Source: CAZPWF01 sp964610775
GTDB lineage: Bacteria; Patescibacteriota; Saccharimonadia; Saccharimonadales; JACQNP01
Assembly (NCBI GenBank): GCA_964610775.1
Contig: CAZSZC010000002.1
Coordinates: 35,821-99,820, forward strand
Reading direction: 5' to 3'
DNA: 64,000 bases
The notes under the pieces are model-generated. The model did not search any database, was not told the origin of the DNA, and was given only the letters and a program-made list of their open reading frames with translations. Position numbers and translations under genes: made by a program. Below, piece by piece: positions 52,725 to 60,490 of the stretch (position 1 is its first letter; each line of letters opens with the position of its first letter).

Positions 52725-52760
52725 ATAAATAACACCACCTTTTTAAGTGGTGTTATTTAT
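52725..52760. terminator. bidirectional terminator, 14-bp stem
   Basis: ATAAATAACACCAC pairs perfectly with GTGGTGTTATTTAT around an 8-nt loop; TTATTTATTA follows on the plus strand. It separates the converging extracytoplasmic protein gene and the small membrane protein gene. Confidence 0.75.
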
Positions 52761-52778
52761 TACTTACAAAATATATAG

Positions 52779-53042
52779 TTATTTACTTCTTGCCGAATAA
52801 AGGGCAAGTTTTCGACGAGCTGCGGCAATACTTGTAGACACAACAATTATGTATAGTAATCCAACTGTGCATGTTTCGATCATACGACTATGGTTAGCAA
52901 ATATGAGATAGCCACCACTTGCAATTGTTACAAATAACAAACTGTAAGAGGTCCTCAGTCGCAAAGTAGTAGGTTTGTTATACAATGCCAATGTATAGAT
53001 TACGCTGGTGATAGCAATAATTATGTGAATCAATAAAATCAT
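52779..53042 (-). CDS. small membrane protein near cyoE, 87 aa
   Basis: Three hydrophobic segments (LIHIIIAITSVIYTLAL, TSYSLLFVTIASGGYLIF, TVGLLYIIVVSTSIAAA) and a basic C-terminus (ARRKLALYSARSK). The family is unknown to me. It is 23 nt after cyoE on the same strand, so it may belong to the oxidase cluster, perhaps as an assembly or haem-handling helper; that is inference from position only. Confidence 0.65.
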   Translation of the reverse strand: MILLIHIIIAITSVIYTLALYNKPTTLRLRTSYSLLFVTIASGGYLIFANHSRMIETCTVGLLYIIVVSTSIAAARRKLALYSARSK

Positions 53043-53065
53043 AAGCAGGATTATACACTATAGCT

Positions 53066-53920
53066 TCAAGGAATCCAGGAGTTTATAGACAATATTACAC
53101 ATAAACAAGTTAAAACGATCAGCGAAAAACCAAACATCTTACCTGCCCAAATACGCGTATCGACTACATTGTAGCCCTTAGCACTTCTATAAAACCATAC
53201 CACTGACAGGCTGAGCATAACAATTAGATATGTAATCCCCGTATAGCCAAATATTGTTAGTAAAGGAACTGTTAAAGTAAAAACTATAATGTAGATGAGG
53301 ATCCTCTTTTTAGTTACTTCCAGCCCCCTGCTTACAGGCAGAATTGGAATACGCGCCTTTTTATAATCTTTAAGTCTGAAAATACCAACTGCATAAAAAT
53401 GTGGCATCTGCCAAAAAACTAACAGAAGAAATAGACACAGACTAGCGATGTCAAATCTTCCAGTAAAAGCACAATAACCTACAACCGGCGGGACTGCTCC
53501 TGAGATACTTCCTATTTCTGTACTAAAAACAGTAACGCGCTTGAAATATCCATAGACAATTACATACATAAAAAAACCAAAAAGTGCGAATATCGTAGCT
53601 AGGGTTGTCGTAAAATAACCCAGCATTACTGTTCCTATTATTAATAGAAAAAATGCAAATATTAGGGCGTTGACTACTGGTACACCACCGGTTGCCAGAG
53701 CTCTCTTACTCGTTCTAGACATCTTTTGATCAATATCTTTATCTATGTAGTTATTGCATACACAAGCGGAAGCTATTATGCAGCCCAGACCAATTATTAC
53801 GGCAACCAAAGACTTCCATTCAACATTACCTTGGGCGGCTAGTAGAAAACCAGCTATAGCGGTCATGGCATTACCGCGAACAATTCCGGGCTTAGTTAGG
53901 CTAGTATATTCTTTCAACAT
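53066..53920 (-). CDS. cyoE: protohaem IX farnesyltransferase (haem O synthase)
   Basis: Membrane prenyltransferase making haem O for the bo3 oxidase. The first Asp-rich motif is CNNYIDKDIDQKMSRTSKRA; the second is in FRLKDYKKARIPILP. It has about eight or nine membrane segments in 284 residues, and the TKPGIVRGN start is typical. It is divergent from cyoABCD across 184 nt. No haem biosynthesis genes are visible, so protohaem may be made elsewhere or scavenged. Confidence 0.94.
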   Translation of the reverse strand: MLKEYTSLTKPGIVRGNAMTAIAGFLLAAQGNVEWKSLVAVIIGLGCIIASACVCNNYIDKDIDQKMSRTSKRALATGGVPVVNALIFAFFLLIIGTVMLGYFTTTLATIFALFGFFMYVIVYGYFKRVTVFSTEIGSISGAVPPVVGYCAFTGRFDIASLCLFLLLVFWQMPHFYAVGIFRLKDYKKARIPILPVSRGLEVTKKRILIYIIVFTLTVPLLTIFGYTGITYLIVMLSLSVVWFYRSAKGYNVVDTRIWAGKMFGFSLIVLTCLCVILSINSWIP

Positions 53921-54104
53921 ACTTACTAAACGAACACAGCAACATTGGTAATAGATTTAGCTTTGGCAATCCCACTATTATAGCAGTAATATTCTTATGT
54001 TAATTGGCTGCTTGGTGTGGTGAAGTAAGAGATTATGTTATGTCAATCTGGGCTATGCTATAGTTACTATTATGGTTACGGTTACATATTAATGGAGCCA
54101 AGTA
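53921..54104. other. divergent cyoE / cyoA promoter region
   Basis: AT-rich, no gene. Several -10-like sequences (TATGCT, TATAGT) lie 30-60 nt before cyoA and TATAAT-like elements face cyoE, but none is clearly best. A GGAG ribosome-binding site precedes the cyoA TTG start, so this operon has a true leader. Confidence 0.4.
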
Positions 54105-55010
54105 TTGTCACGAAGTAGTAAAAAATCTAGATCTTCTTTGATCGTAGCAGTTGCTATGTCGATGCTGATTTGTTTTGTGCTTATTTTACAAGCTCTTCTT
54201 CGCGGCAAAAATGTTGCCTTACTTAACCCCAAGGGTCTAATCGCACAACAACAACACAACCTTCTGGTTTTTTCAGTAATTTTACTTCTTACGATCGCTA
54301 TACCAACACTTATTTTTCTTTATTCTACCGCTTGGAAATACCGTGATTCAAGCCCGAGAGCTATACATAATCCAGCTAACAATCGTAGCAAATTACTTGT
54401 ATTAAGCATGTGGCTACTGCCAACCATATTTATGCTTATTCTTGCCAGCGTCATGATACCGGCAACACATAAACTGTCACCTCAAAAAACAATTGCCACC
54501 GACACCGAACCATTAACAATACAGGTAATATCATTACGCTGGAAATGGTTATTTATCTATCCTGATCAGAAAATTGCAACGATTAACTTTGTGCAAGTTC
54601 CAATAAACACTCCTGTAACGTTTGAACTAACTGCGGATGAAACTCCCATGAGTTCATTCTGGATCCCAAATATCGGTGGACAGTTATACTCGATGACCGG
54701 ACATGTAAATAGACTAAACCTTATGGCAGAGAAAGCCGGCGATTACACAGGAAGTACAGCAGAAATAAACGGTGCTGGCTTTGCTGGTATGAGGTTTACA
54801 ACCCGCGCCAGCAATAACGAAGACTTCGATCATTGGGTCGAAGAAGTAAAGAAGTCTCCTGATATTCTAGACAATGATACTTATAGCAACTTGTTGAAAC
54901 CCAGCGAGAACAATAAGACCGCTTTCTACTCTAATTATAAGGGTGATTTATATGATAAAGTGGTTATGAAATACTCAGAACCGAGCGAAGGGCATATGCA
55001 TCACGAATGA
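54105..55010 (+). CDS. cyoA: cytochrome bo3 quinol oxidase subunit II
   Basis: Subunit II of the haem-copper oxidase, 301 residues. It has three hydrophobic segments (about 12-32, 53-73, 97-119) and an outer cupredoxin-fold domain (VISLRWKWLFIYPDQKIATINFVQ). It has no Cys in that domain, so no CuA centre: a quinol rather than cytochrome c oxidase. Compared with E. coli CyoA from memory, the lipobox Cys is Lys35 (LLRGK), so lipidation is unlikely, and the K-channel entry Glu89 is Val99. It uses a TTG start behind GGAG. It overlaps cyoB by 4 nt. Confidence 0.93.
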   Translation: MSRSSKKSRSSLIVAVAMSMLICFVLILQALLRGKNVALLNPKGLIAQQQHNLLVFSVILLLTIAIPTLIFLYSTAWKYRDSSPRAIHNPANNRSKLLVLSMWLLPTIFMLILASVMIPATHKLSPQKTIATDTEPLTIQVISLRWKWLFIYPDQKIATINFVQVPINTPVTFELTADETPMSSFWIPNIGGQLYSMTGHVNRLNLMAEKAGDYTGSTAEINGAGFAGMRFTTRASNNEDFDHWVEEVKKSPDILDNDTYSNLLKPSENNKTAFYSNYKGDLYDKVVMKYSEPSEGHMHHE

Positions 55011-57097
55011 AAGAACTACTAGTTGGCAATTTGAGTTGGCAAGCATTACCCCATGAATGGTTTACCATCGGTGGTACACTAACATTTTTGCTACTCGCAC
55101 TAATCGTGATTATAGTCATAACACGTACTAAGCGGTGGACTTGGCTTTGGAAAGAATGGCTGACTACAGTTGATCCGAAGAAAATCGGTATCATGTATTT
55201 CATTGCAGGCGGGGCTATGCTCCTTCGTGGCGGACTAGATGCGCTAATGATATGGCTACAACAAGCTCTCTCATCTGGCAGTTCACACGGATATCTTTCG
55301 TCAGACCACTTTCAACAAATTTTTACAGCCCATGGCAACATAATGGTATTTTTTGTGGCTATGGCCTTTATTTTTGGTCTCATAAACTACATTGTACCTC
55401 TACAGATTGGTGCGCGTGATTTAGCATCACCTCTCATGAACACACTTGGGTTTTGGTTGTTTATTGGCGGAATAATAATGGTGAACATGTTCTTCCTATT
55501 TGGTGGCCAGTATGCGGCAACTGGTTGGCTGGCGGTTGCCCCGCTTTCCGGGAAAGAATTTAGCCCCGGTGTAGGCGTTGATTATTGGGTATGGAGCTTG
55601 ATGATATCGGGTATAGGTACAACCCTTGGTGCAATTAATTTCATTATGACAATCCTGAAGATGAGAGCGCCAGGTATGAAGTTGTTTATGATGCCCCTTT
55701 TTACCTGGGGTTCACTTTGTAGCATGGTTATGGCGGTCACAGTGTTCCCATTGCTGACGGCAACACTTTTTTTGGTGTACTTTGATCGCGCTCTTGGAAC
55801 ACACTTCTTTACAACCATGGGAGGTGGCGACCCTATGATGTATACCAATCTGATCTGGATGTGGGGACACCCGGAAGTATACGTTTTGATTCTGCCAGCT
55901 TTCGGCCTATTTTCAGAAGTAGTTTCAACATTTAGCCGAAAAGCTATCGCCAGTTATAAGTCGGCTGTATGGGGTATGATTGGCGTTTCGTCACTAGCAT
56001 TGTCTGTATGGCTACATCATTTCTTTACTATGGGGGCTGGAGCTGATGTAAATTCGTTCTTCGGTCTCATGACCATGTTGATTGCAATACCGACTTCGGC
56101 ACTCGTTTTCAACTGGATAGCAACTATGTACAAAGGCAATATACGATTCGACACACCAATGTTGTGGTTTCTCGGATTTGTTAGCATATTTGCCATTGGC
56201 GGCATAACTGGTGTAATGCTGGCTGTGCCGCCAGCAGATTTTCAGTTGCATAATAGCCTATTCTTGGTGGCTCATTTTCATTCAACCGTAATTGGCGGGG
56301 TACTCTTTGGAGTTTTCTGCGCCTTGTCTTATTGGTTCCCAAAGTTCACAGGCTTTAGACTCAATGAGAGAATTGGTAGATATGCATTTTGGTGCTGGTT
56401 GATTGGATTCTGTTTGTCATTTATACCCATGTACATATTAGGATTTATGGGTGCTAGCAGAAGGCTCGACCATTACGAAGCTTCTACTGGCTGGCAGCCA
56501 TTTTTTATACTAATGCTGATTGGGGGCATAGTTATCGCCATAGGTGTAGCTTTGCAGCTTGCTCAAATTCTAGCTAGTTTTATAGAAAAGAAGCGGCTTC
56601 GCACTACTGCTGACCCTTGGGACGGGCGATCGCTGGAATGGTCAGTTGACTCACCTCCGCCATTTTATAACTTTACGACTATACCTCACGTATCGACACG
56701 AGATGCATATTGGCAAAACAAGCGACATATTAAGCCGACAAAAGCCAAATACGAGGATATACATATGCCAAAAAATACTGCAGTCGGTATATATATCTCG
56801 ATTTTTGGGACGCTTGCATCTTTTGCTTTCGTTTGGGACATAGTCTGGCTTGCAGTGGTATCAATAATTGGTATTATAGTGACCTTTATTATTCGAGGAT
56901 TCAATGAGAATTCCGAGTACACACTTGCCGCCGCAGAAGTACAACATATTGAGGAATCCAGATTAAAGGCTGTATCATCAGCTGGGCCCATCAAAACATA
57001 CAACAAGGATGAAGACATGGGCTTATTAGATCTTGTTAAATTTATATATGGATTCACTCTAGATTTTATACGTAATAAACGGTGGTCATCACAATGA
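55007..57097 (+). CDS. cyoB: cytochrome bo3 quinol oxidase subunit I
   Basis: The catalytic subunit reducing O2 to water, 696 residues, about 15 membrane segments. Haem and CuB ligands are present: His109 (FTAHG), His288 and Tyr292 (GHPEVY, the cross-linked pair, with Glu290), His337-His338 (LHHFF), His423 and His425 (AHFH). The quinol-site residues match E. coli R71, D75, H98, Q101 as Arg74, Asp78, His101, Gln104, and the D-channel entry Asp is Asp138 (ARDLASPLMN). The K-channel Lys362 of E. coli is Leu366 here (IPTSALVFNW). ATGA overlaps join it to cyoA and cyoC. Confidence 0.96.
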   Translation: MKELLVGNLSWQALPHEWFTIGGTLTFLLLALIVIIVITRTKRWTWLWKEWLTTVDPKKIGIMYFIAGGAMLLRGGLDALMIWLQQALSSGSSHGYLSSDHFQQIFTAHGNIMVFFVAMAFIFGLINYIVPLQIGARDLASPLMNTLGFWLFIGGIIMVNMFFLFGGQYAATGWLAVAPLSGKEFSPGVGVDYWVWSLMISGIGTTLGAINFIMTILKMRAPGMKLFMMPLFTWGSLCSMVMAVTVFPLLTATLFLVYFDRALGTHFFTTMGGGDPMMYTNLIWMWGHPEVYVLILPAFGLFSEVVSTFSRKAIASYKSAVWGMIGVSSLALSVWLHHFFTMGAGADVNSFFGLMTMLIAIPTSALVFNWIATMYKGNIRFDTPMLWFLGFVSIFAIGGITGVMLAVPPADFQLHNSLFLVAHFHSTVIGGVLFGVFCALSYWFPKFTGFRLNERIGRYAFWCWLIGFCLSFIPMYILGFMGASRRLDHYEASTGWQPFFILMLIGGIVIAIGVALQLAQILASFIEKKRLRTTADPWDGRSLEWSVDSPPPFYNFTTIPHVSTRDAYWQNKRHIKPTKAKYEDIHMPKNTAVGIYISIFGTLASFAFVWDIVWLAVVSIIGIIVTFIIRGFNENSEYTLAAAEVQHIEESRLKAVSSAGPIKTYNKDEDMGLLDLVKFIYGFTLDFIRNKRWSSQ

Positions 57098-57678
57098 CTC
57101 ATAAAATCGATCACGAGTCAGAAGCTAACGACAGAGCACTTTTCGGGTTTTGGATCTACTTAATGACCGACCTTTTAATGTTTGCAGTTCTTTTTGCTGT
57201 TTATTCAGTCCTGCACAATAACACAAGCGGAGGAGAAACAGGACGTCAACTTTTCAGTCTACCATTGGCACTTACTGAAACTATAATTTTGCTTACCAGT
57301 AGCTTCACTTGTGGGATTGGTATGATCGCAGCCCGTCGCGGCAATAAGAGCCAAGTACTACTTTGGTTTGGTATTACCTTCGCTTTAGGATTAGCATTTT
57401 TGAGCCTAGAGCTAAAGGAATTCTCCACACTAATACAAGAAGGTCATACCCTGCGAAGTAATGCATTTATGTCTTCGTTCTTTGTGCTTCTAGGTACTCA
57501 CGGTCTTCACATTGCCTCTGGTTTGCTATGGATGGGTACTACCATGGCATTTATCATAAAGCGAGGACTCAATTCACACATGGTGCGCAAGCTTACAATG
57601 CTAAGTCTATTCTGGCATTTTCTGGACATAGTTTGGATCTTTATATTTACCATTGTGTATCTGGGGGCATTTGTATGA
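57094..57678 (+). CDS. cyoC: cytochrome bo3 quinol oxidase subunit III
   Basis: Five membrane segments in 194 residues, with GFWIYLMTDLLMFAVLFAVY, LGTHGLHIASGLLWM and WHFLDIVWIFIFTIVY typical of oxidase subunit III. I start at the ATG that overlaps the cyoB TGA (ATGA); a GTG four codons earlier is also in frame. It is coupled likewise to the next gene by ATGA. Confidence 0.94.
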   Translation: MTHKIDHESEANDRALFGFWIYLMTDLLMFAVLFAVYSVLHNNTSGGETGRQLFSLPLALTETIILLTSSFTCGIGMIAARRGNKSQVLLWFGITFALGLAFLSLELKEFSTLIQEGHTLRSNAFMSSFFVLLGTHGLHIASGLLWMGTTMAFIIKRGLNSHMVRKLTMLSLFWHFLDIVWIFIFTIVYLGAFV

Positions 57679-58361
57679 GCAAGACCCATCATCATTCAAC
57701 CACTGAGCACGGAACCATAGTTTCTTACGTAATTGGATTCATTCTATCTTTACTATTCACGTTCATACCTTATTACCTTGTCGTTAATCAAATCATTACA
57801 GGTACCTCACTGCTAATAACTATTGTTGTTTTCGCTTTAATACAAATGGTTATACAAATAACCTTCTTTCTTCACATTGGCAGAGGGCCGAAGCCGAATT
57901 GGAACTTGTTCTTTTTCTTATCAACATTTGTAATCATATTGGCTGTAGTGGGTGGATCAATTTTCATCATGAATAACCTTCACTACAATATGTCACCAAA
58001 AGACAAAATAAAGAAAATAGTCAATGACGAGGGCATATCACAAATTGGGGGCGAACCCACAGGAGCCTGTCAAGAACTCTTCGATAATCATAGGATAATT
58101 ATTAAGAACGGCCAGGCCTACCCCTACAGTGTCACGGCAAAAAGATGCGACACACTTACATTTATAAACGAGGACGAAACGACACGCGAGATTGCGTTCG
58201 GTGAGCACCCATACCATGAATCTTATGCTGGCAGCAGCGAAATTATAATTGTGCGAAAAGGACGAGGCAAAACGATAACCCTATCCGAAAACGGAACTCA
58301 TAAGTTCCACGACCACCTTCACGAAGAGACGGCTGGCGAATTCACCGTAACAAGCGAATAA
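57675..58361 (+). CDS. cyoD: bo3 oxidase subunit IV fused to a cupredoxin-like domain
   Basis: Residues 1-105 are a CyoD-type subunit IV with three membrane segments (VSYVIGFILSLLFTFIPYY, LLITIVVFALIQMVIQITFF, LFFFLSTFVIILAVVGGSIF). Normal CyoD ends near residue 110; here about 120 residues follow. Residues 140-228 look like a cupredoxin sandwich, with FGEHPYHES (His178, His181) and GTHKFHDHLHEETAGEFTV (His209, 212, 214, 216). Where blue copper proteins have Cys there is Asp213. By CyoD topology the domain is outside the cell. The start overlaps the cyoC stop (ATGA); a longer upstream frame is an artefact. It ends 3 nt from the converging DUF1697 gene. Confidence 0.85.
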   Translation: MSKTHHHSTTEHGTIVSYVIGFILSLLFTFIPYYLVVNQIITGTSLLITIVVFALIQMVIQITFFLHIGRGPKPNWNLFFFLSTFVIILAVVGGSIFIMNNLHYNMSPKDKIKKIVNDEGISQIGGEPTGACQELFDNHRIIIKNGQAYPYSVTAKRCDTLTFINEDETTREIAFGEHPYHESYAGSSEIIIVRKGRGKTITLSENGTHKFHDHLHEETAGEFTVTSE

Positions 58362-58364
58362 GAC

Positions 58365-58907
58365 TTACTGTATTTGCTCGGCGATTTGCATGAGTTTGCG
58401 CAGTGTATTTATGTTGCGAATTGTCATCTGTGAATATAGTTCCGTATTAATCAATCTTGGAACTTTGCTTTTTGACAAATTATTACGATCGATATTCCAT
58501 ACTAGGGCACCATCACAATACTTAAGTGTTTCAATGTTTGGATTTACACCAATTTTGTTAAGTATGTTTGAATTATTAATATTGTCCTTGAGGAACATTA
58601 CATCAGTTTTAGTTGCACCATTATTTTCCCAACTAATAGGTATTGAATCATTAATGTAACGAAGTTTATTTAAGCCCATAACAACAACTGGGATAGTGAA
58701 GCCAAATTCATCATCAATAGCACCTTCAATTTGCATTCTTAACTGCGATGTTGAGCTATCATATGCAGCAAAGACTACATTACCGGAATTTATGTAAGTT
58801 ACTACCTTGTCAAAACCCAAATTCTCAAATAATTTTTTAAGCCTTAGCATTTCAACTCGACTATTGCCTCCAACATTTACACCTCTTAGAAATGCGACAT
58901 AAACCAT
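58365..58907 (-). CDS. DUF1697 family protein
   Basis: A 180-residue soluble protein of the widespread DUF1697 family, function unknown. The diagnostic start VYVAFLRGVNVGGNSRVEM and VVTYINSGNVVF are present. It is last in the rhodanese-FNR-ApbE-haem protein operon, 9 nt after the haem membrane protein gene. Confidence 0.92.
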   Translation of the reverse strand: MVYVAFLRGVNVGGNSRVEMLRLKKLFENLGFDKVVTYINSGNVVFAAYDSSTSQLRMQIEGAIDDEFGFTIPVVVMGLNKLRYINDSIPISWENNGATKTDVMFLKDNINNSNILNKIGVNPNIETLKYCDGALVWNIDRNNLSKSKVPRLINTELYSQMTIRNINTLRKLMQIAEQIQ

Positions 58908-58916
58908 ACTTATATA

Positions 58917-59576
58917 TTAGTTCTTTTTGTTTGCTTTGTTTTTACCAGAAAAAAGTGACATACGCAGTATCCGCACAGCCACGGCTATAATCAAAACTAT
59001 AAAAGTAACTAGTAGTATCAATCTCCAAAATGATTCTTTGAAATCCGTACCGCTGTTAAGAACATGAAATACAACCAAAACCATGACTGCATAGCTAATA
59101 ACATGCGTCCATTTCCACAATCTTTTATGTTTCGATATCCAACCTACCGTATCAAGTGAGCTAAATATGACAACATAGGCTCCATATGCCGCCAATATAC
59201 CGGCTGGAATAGCTAAAAGTCCTAGATGCAAGCCAAATAATGATGTGCCGTTCGAGTAGTTCTTTAAAAATGGTACGAATATTTGAGCCAAAGAAAAATT
59301 AACATAATGATCAGCTAATAATCCTAGCATATGGATAGCGATACTAACAGCCAAAGTTATAGCCATAGCCTTGTGTACTGACCAAGCTTTAACGGGAGAA
59401 AAAAGGCGATAAGTCCAGCCTGTAACATGACCAATACCAGATATCATAAGAAGTACTAATAGGGTTAACGAAACGAGTCCTGAAGCTCTAATAACATACC
59501 AAGCCCAAGAATCGCGAAGTGTTGACGTAACTACTTCTGATGACGATACTGCAAAATATACATAACTAGGATGCAT
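58917..59576 (-). CDS. ferric-reductase-like haem membrane protein
   Basis: A six-segment membrane protein of the ferric reductase/MsrQ/YedZ type, 219 residues. Likely haem-b ligands are His in WSVHKAMAI, IHMLGLLADH, and KWTHVISYAVMVLVVFHVL. It lacks its own flavin domain; the FNR-like reductase two genes upstream could supply electrons from NAD(P)H. It overlaps apbE by 11 nt, with a GGAGG ribosome-binding site inside apbE. It has a basic C-terminus (GKNKANKKN). Confidence 0.85.
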   Translation of the reverse strand: MHPSYVYFAVSSSEVVTSTLRDSWAWYVIRASGLVSLTLLVLLMISGIGHVTGWTYRLFSPVKAWSVHKAMAITLAVSIAIHMLGLLADHYVNFSLAQIFVPFLKNYSNGTSLFGLHLGLLAIPAGILAAYGAYVVIFSSLDTVGWISKHKRLWKWTHVISYAVMVLVVFHVLNSGTDFKESFWRLILLVTFIVLIIAVAVRILRMSLFSGKNKANKKN

Positions 59577-60489
59577 GTATCATGCCCTCCTTCTGATCTA
59601 TCATATATGAACCGTCTGTATATTGCAGCGCCTTACCGAGTATGGGTTCACTACTTTTACTTTTAGCAAAATCAATGGATGAGTTAATCAAAATTGATTT
59701 AGCATATACATCGGCCGCTATAGCACTGGAACATACAACAGTAACTGATAAAATGTTGGTGTTAGCAGACCCACCAGTTCGTGGATCGATTATATGATGC
59801 CAATTTTTACCTCGTCGTTTAGTTACGCCAGAGGTTGCAATGGCTATTTTACCAAACTTCTCATTCGTGACTACGGCTAATGTCATTTTATTGTCCGAGG
59901 CTTTTGCAATCTCAATCTCCCAAGCCTTACCATCAACATCTTTACCGTTGCATATTACGTCGCCGCCAAGAGAAAGCCAGTAGTTATGAATCTGCTTTTT
60001 GTCCAAAATATGCGATAGAGAATTTAGTAAGTAACCCTTGCCAATGCCGCCAAAATCGAGAGCCGTATCATAAGGTATCATCGCTAAATCGTTTTTTAGA
60101 TTAATCATCTCTGCATTTGCTATTTTGCGACCCCTAAGGTCTAGCTTACTATCATATATATCAGGTGCCGGCCACGAACCAACATAGCCCGCTTGTTGGA
60201 GTGATGGCAAAATAAATGGATTGAAGATACCCCCTGTTAGTTTCGAGTAATACTTAGTCTCTTGTAATAATTTAGTGAATTCGGGCGATACCTTCACATT
60301 GTGTCCAGATTGTGCATTAAAAAGTGACAATTCACTATCAGGCCTAAACCTACTAAATCGCTGTTCAAAATCATCAACATATTGCCATATCTCCAAGAAT
60401 AGAGAATCAATTTTTACTATCGGATGAACTACTAGAGTAATAACAGCTTCGGAACCGAGCTTGTATTCAATCTGTTGATAGCGTTTCAT
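59566..60489 (-). CDS. apbE: FAD:protein FMN transferase
   Basis: ApbE attaches FMN covalently to Thr/Ser of extracytoplasmic or membrane flavoproteins. Motifs: SRFRPDSELSLFNAQ, ALDFGGIGKGYLLNSL, YWLSLGGDVICNG, GVTKRRGKNWHHIIDPRTGG and SSAIAADVYAKSILI. 307 residues; no clear signal peptide or lipobox is seen, so it may act in the cytoplasm or use an unusual route. I found no DGxTSAT-like target motif in its neighbours. It starts 1 nt after the FNR-like gene. Confidence 0.93.
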   Translation of the reverse strand: MKRYQQIEYKLGSEAVITLVVHPIVKIDSLFLEIWQYVDDFEQRFSRFRPDSELSLFNAQSGHNVKVSPEFTKLLQETKYYSKLTGGIFNPFILPSLQQAGYVGSWPAPDIYDSKLDLRGRKIANAEMINLKNDLAMIPYDTALDFGGIGKGYLLNSLSHILDKKQIHNYWLSLGGDVICNGKDVDGKAWEIEIAKASDNKMTLAVVTNEKFGKIAIATSGVTKRRGKNWHHIIDPRTGGSANTNILSVTVVCSSAIAADVYAKSILINSSIDFAKSKSSEPILGKALQYTDGSYMIDQKEGMIHAS

Positions 60490-60490
60490 G

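Noticed and set aside
57528..57674. Longer N-terminus for CyoD
   Set aside because: It lies inside cyoC in another frame; the ATGA overlap at 57675 and the family alignment fix the start.
54105..58361. Cytochrome c oxidase rather than quinol oxidase
   Set aside because: CyoA has no CuA cysteines, and CyoB keeps the quinol-site Arg, Asp, His and Gln.
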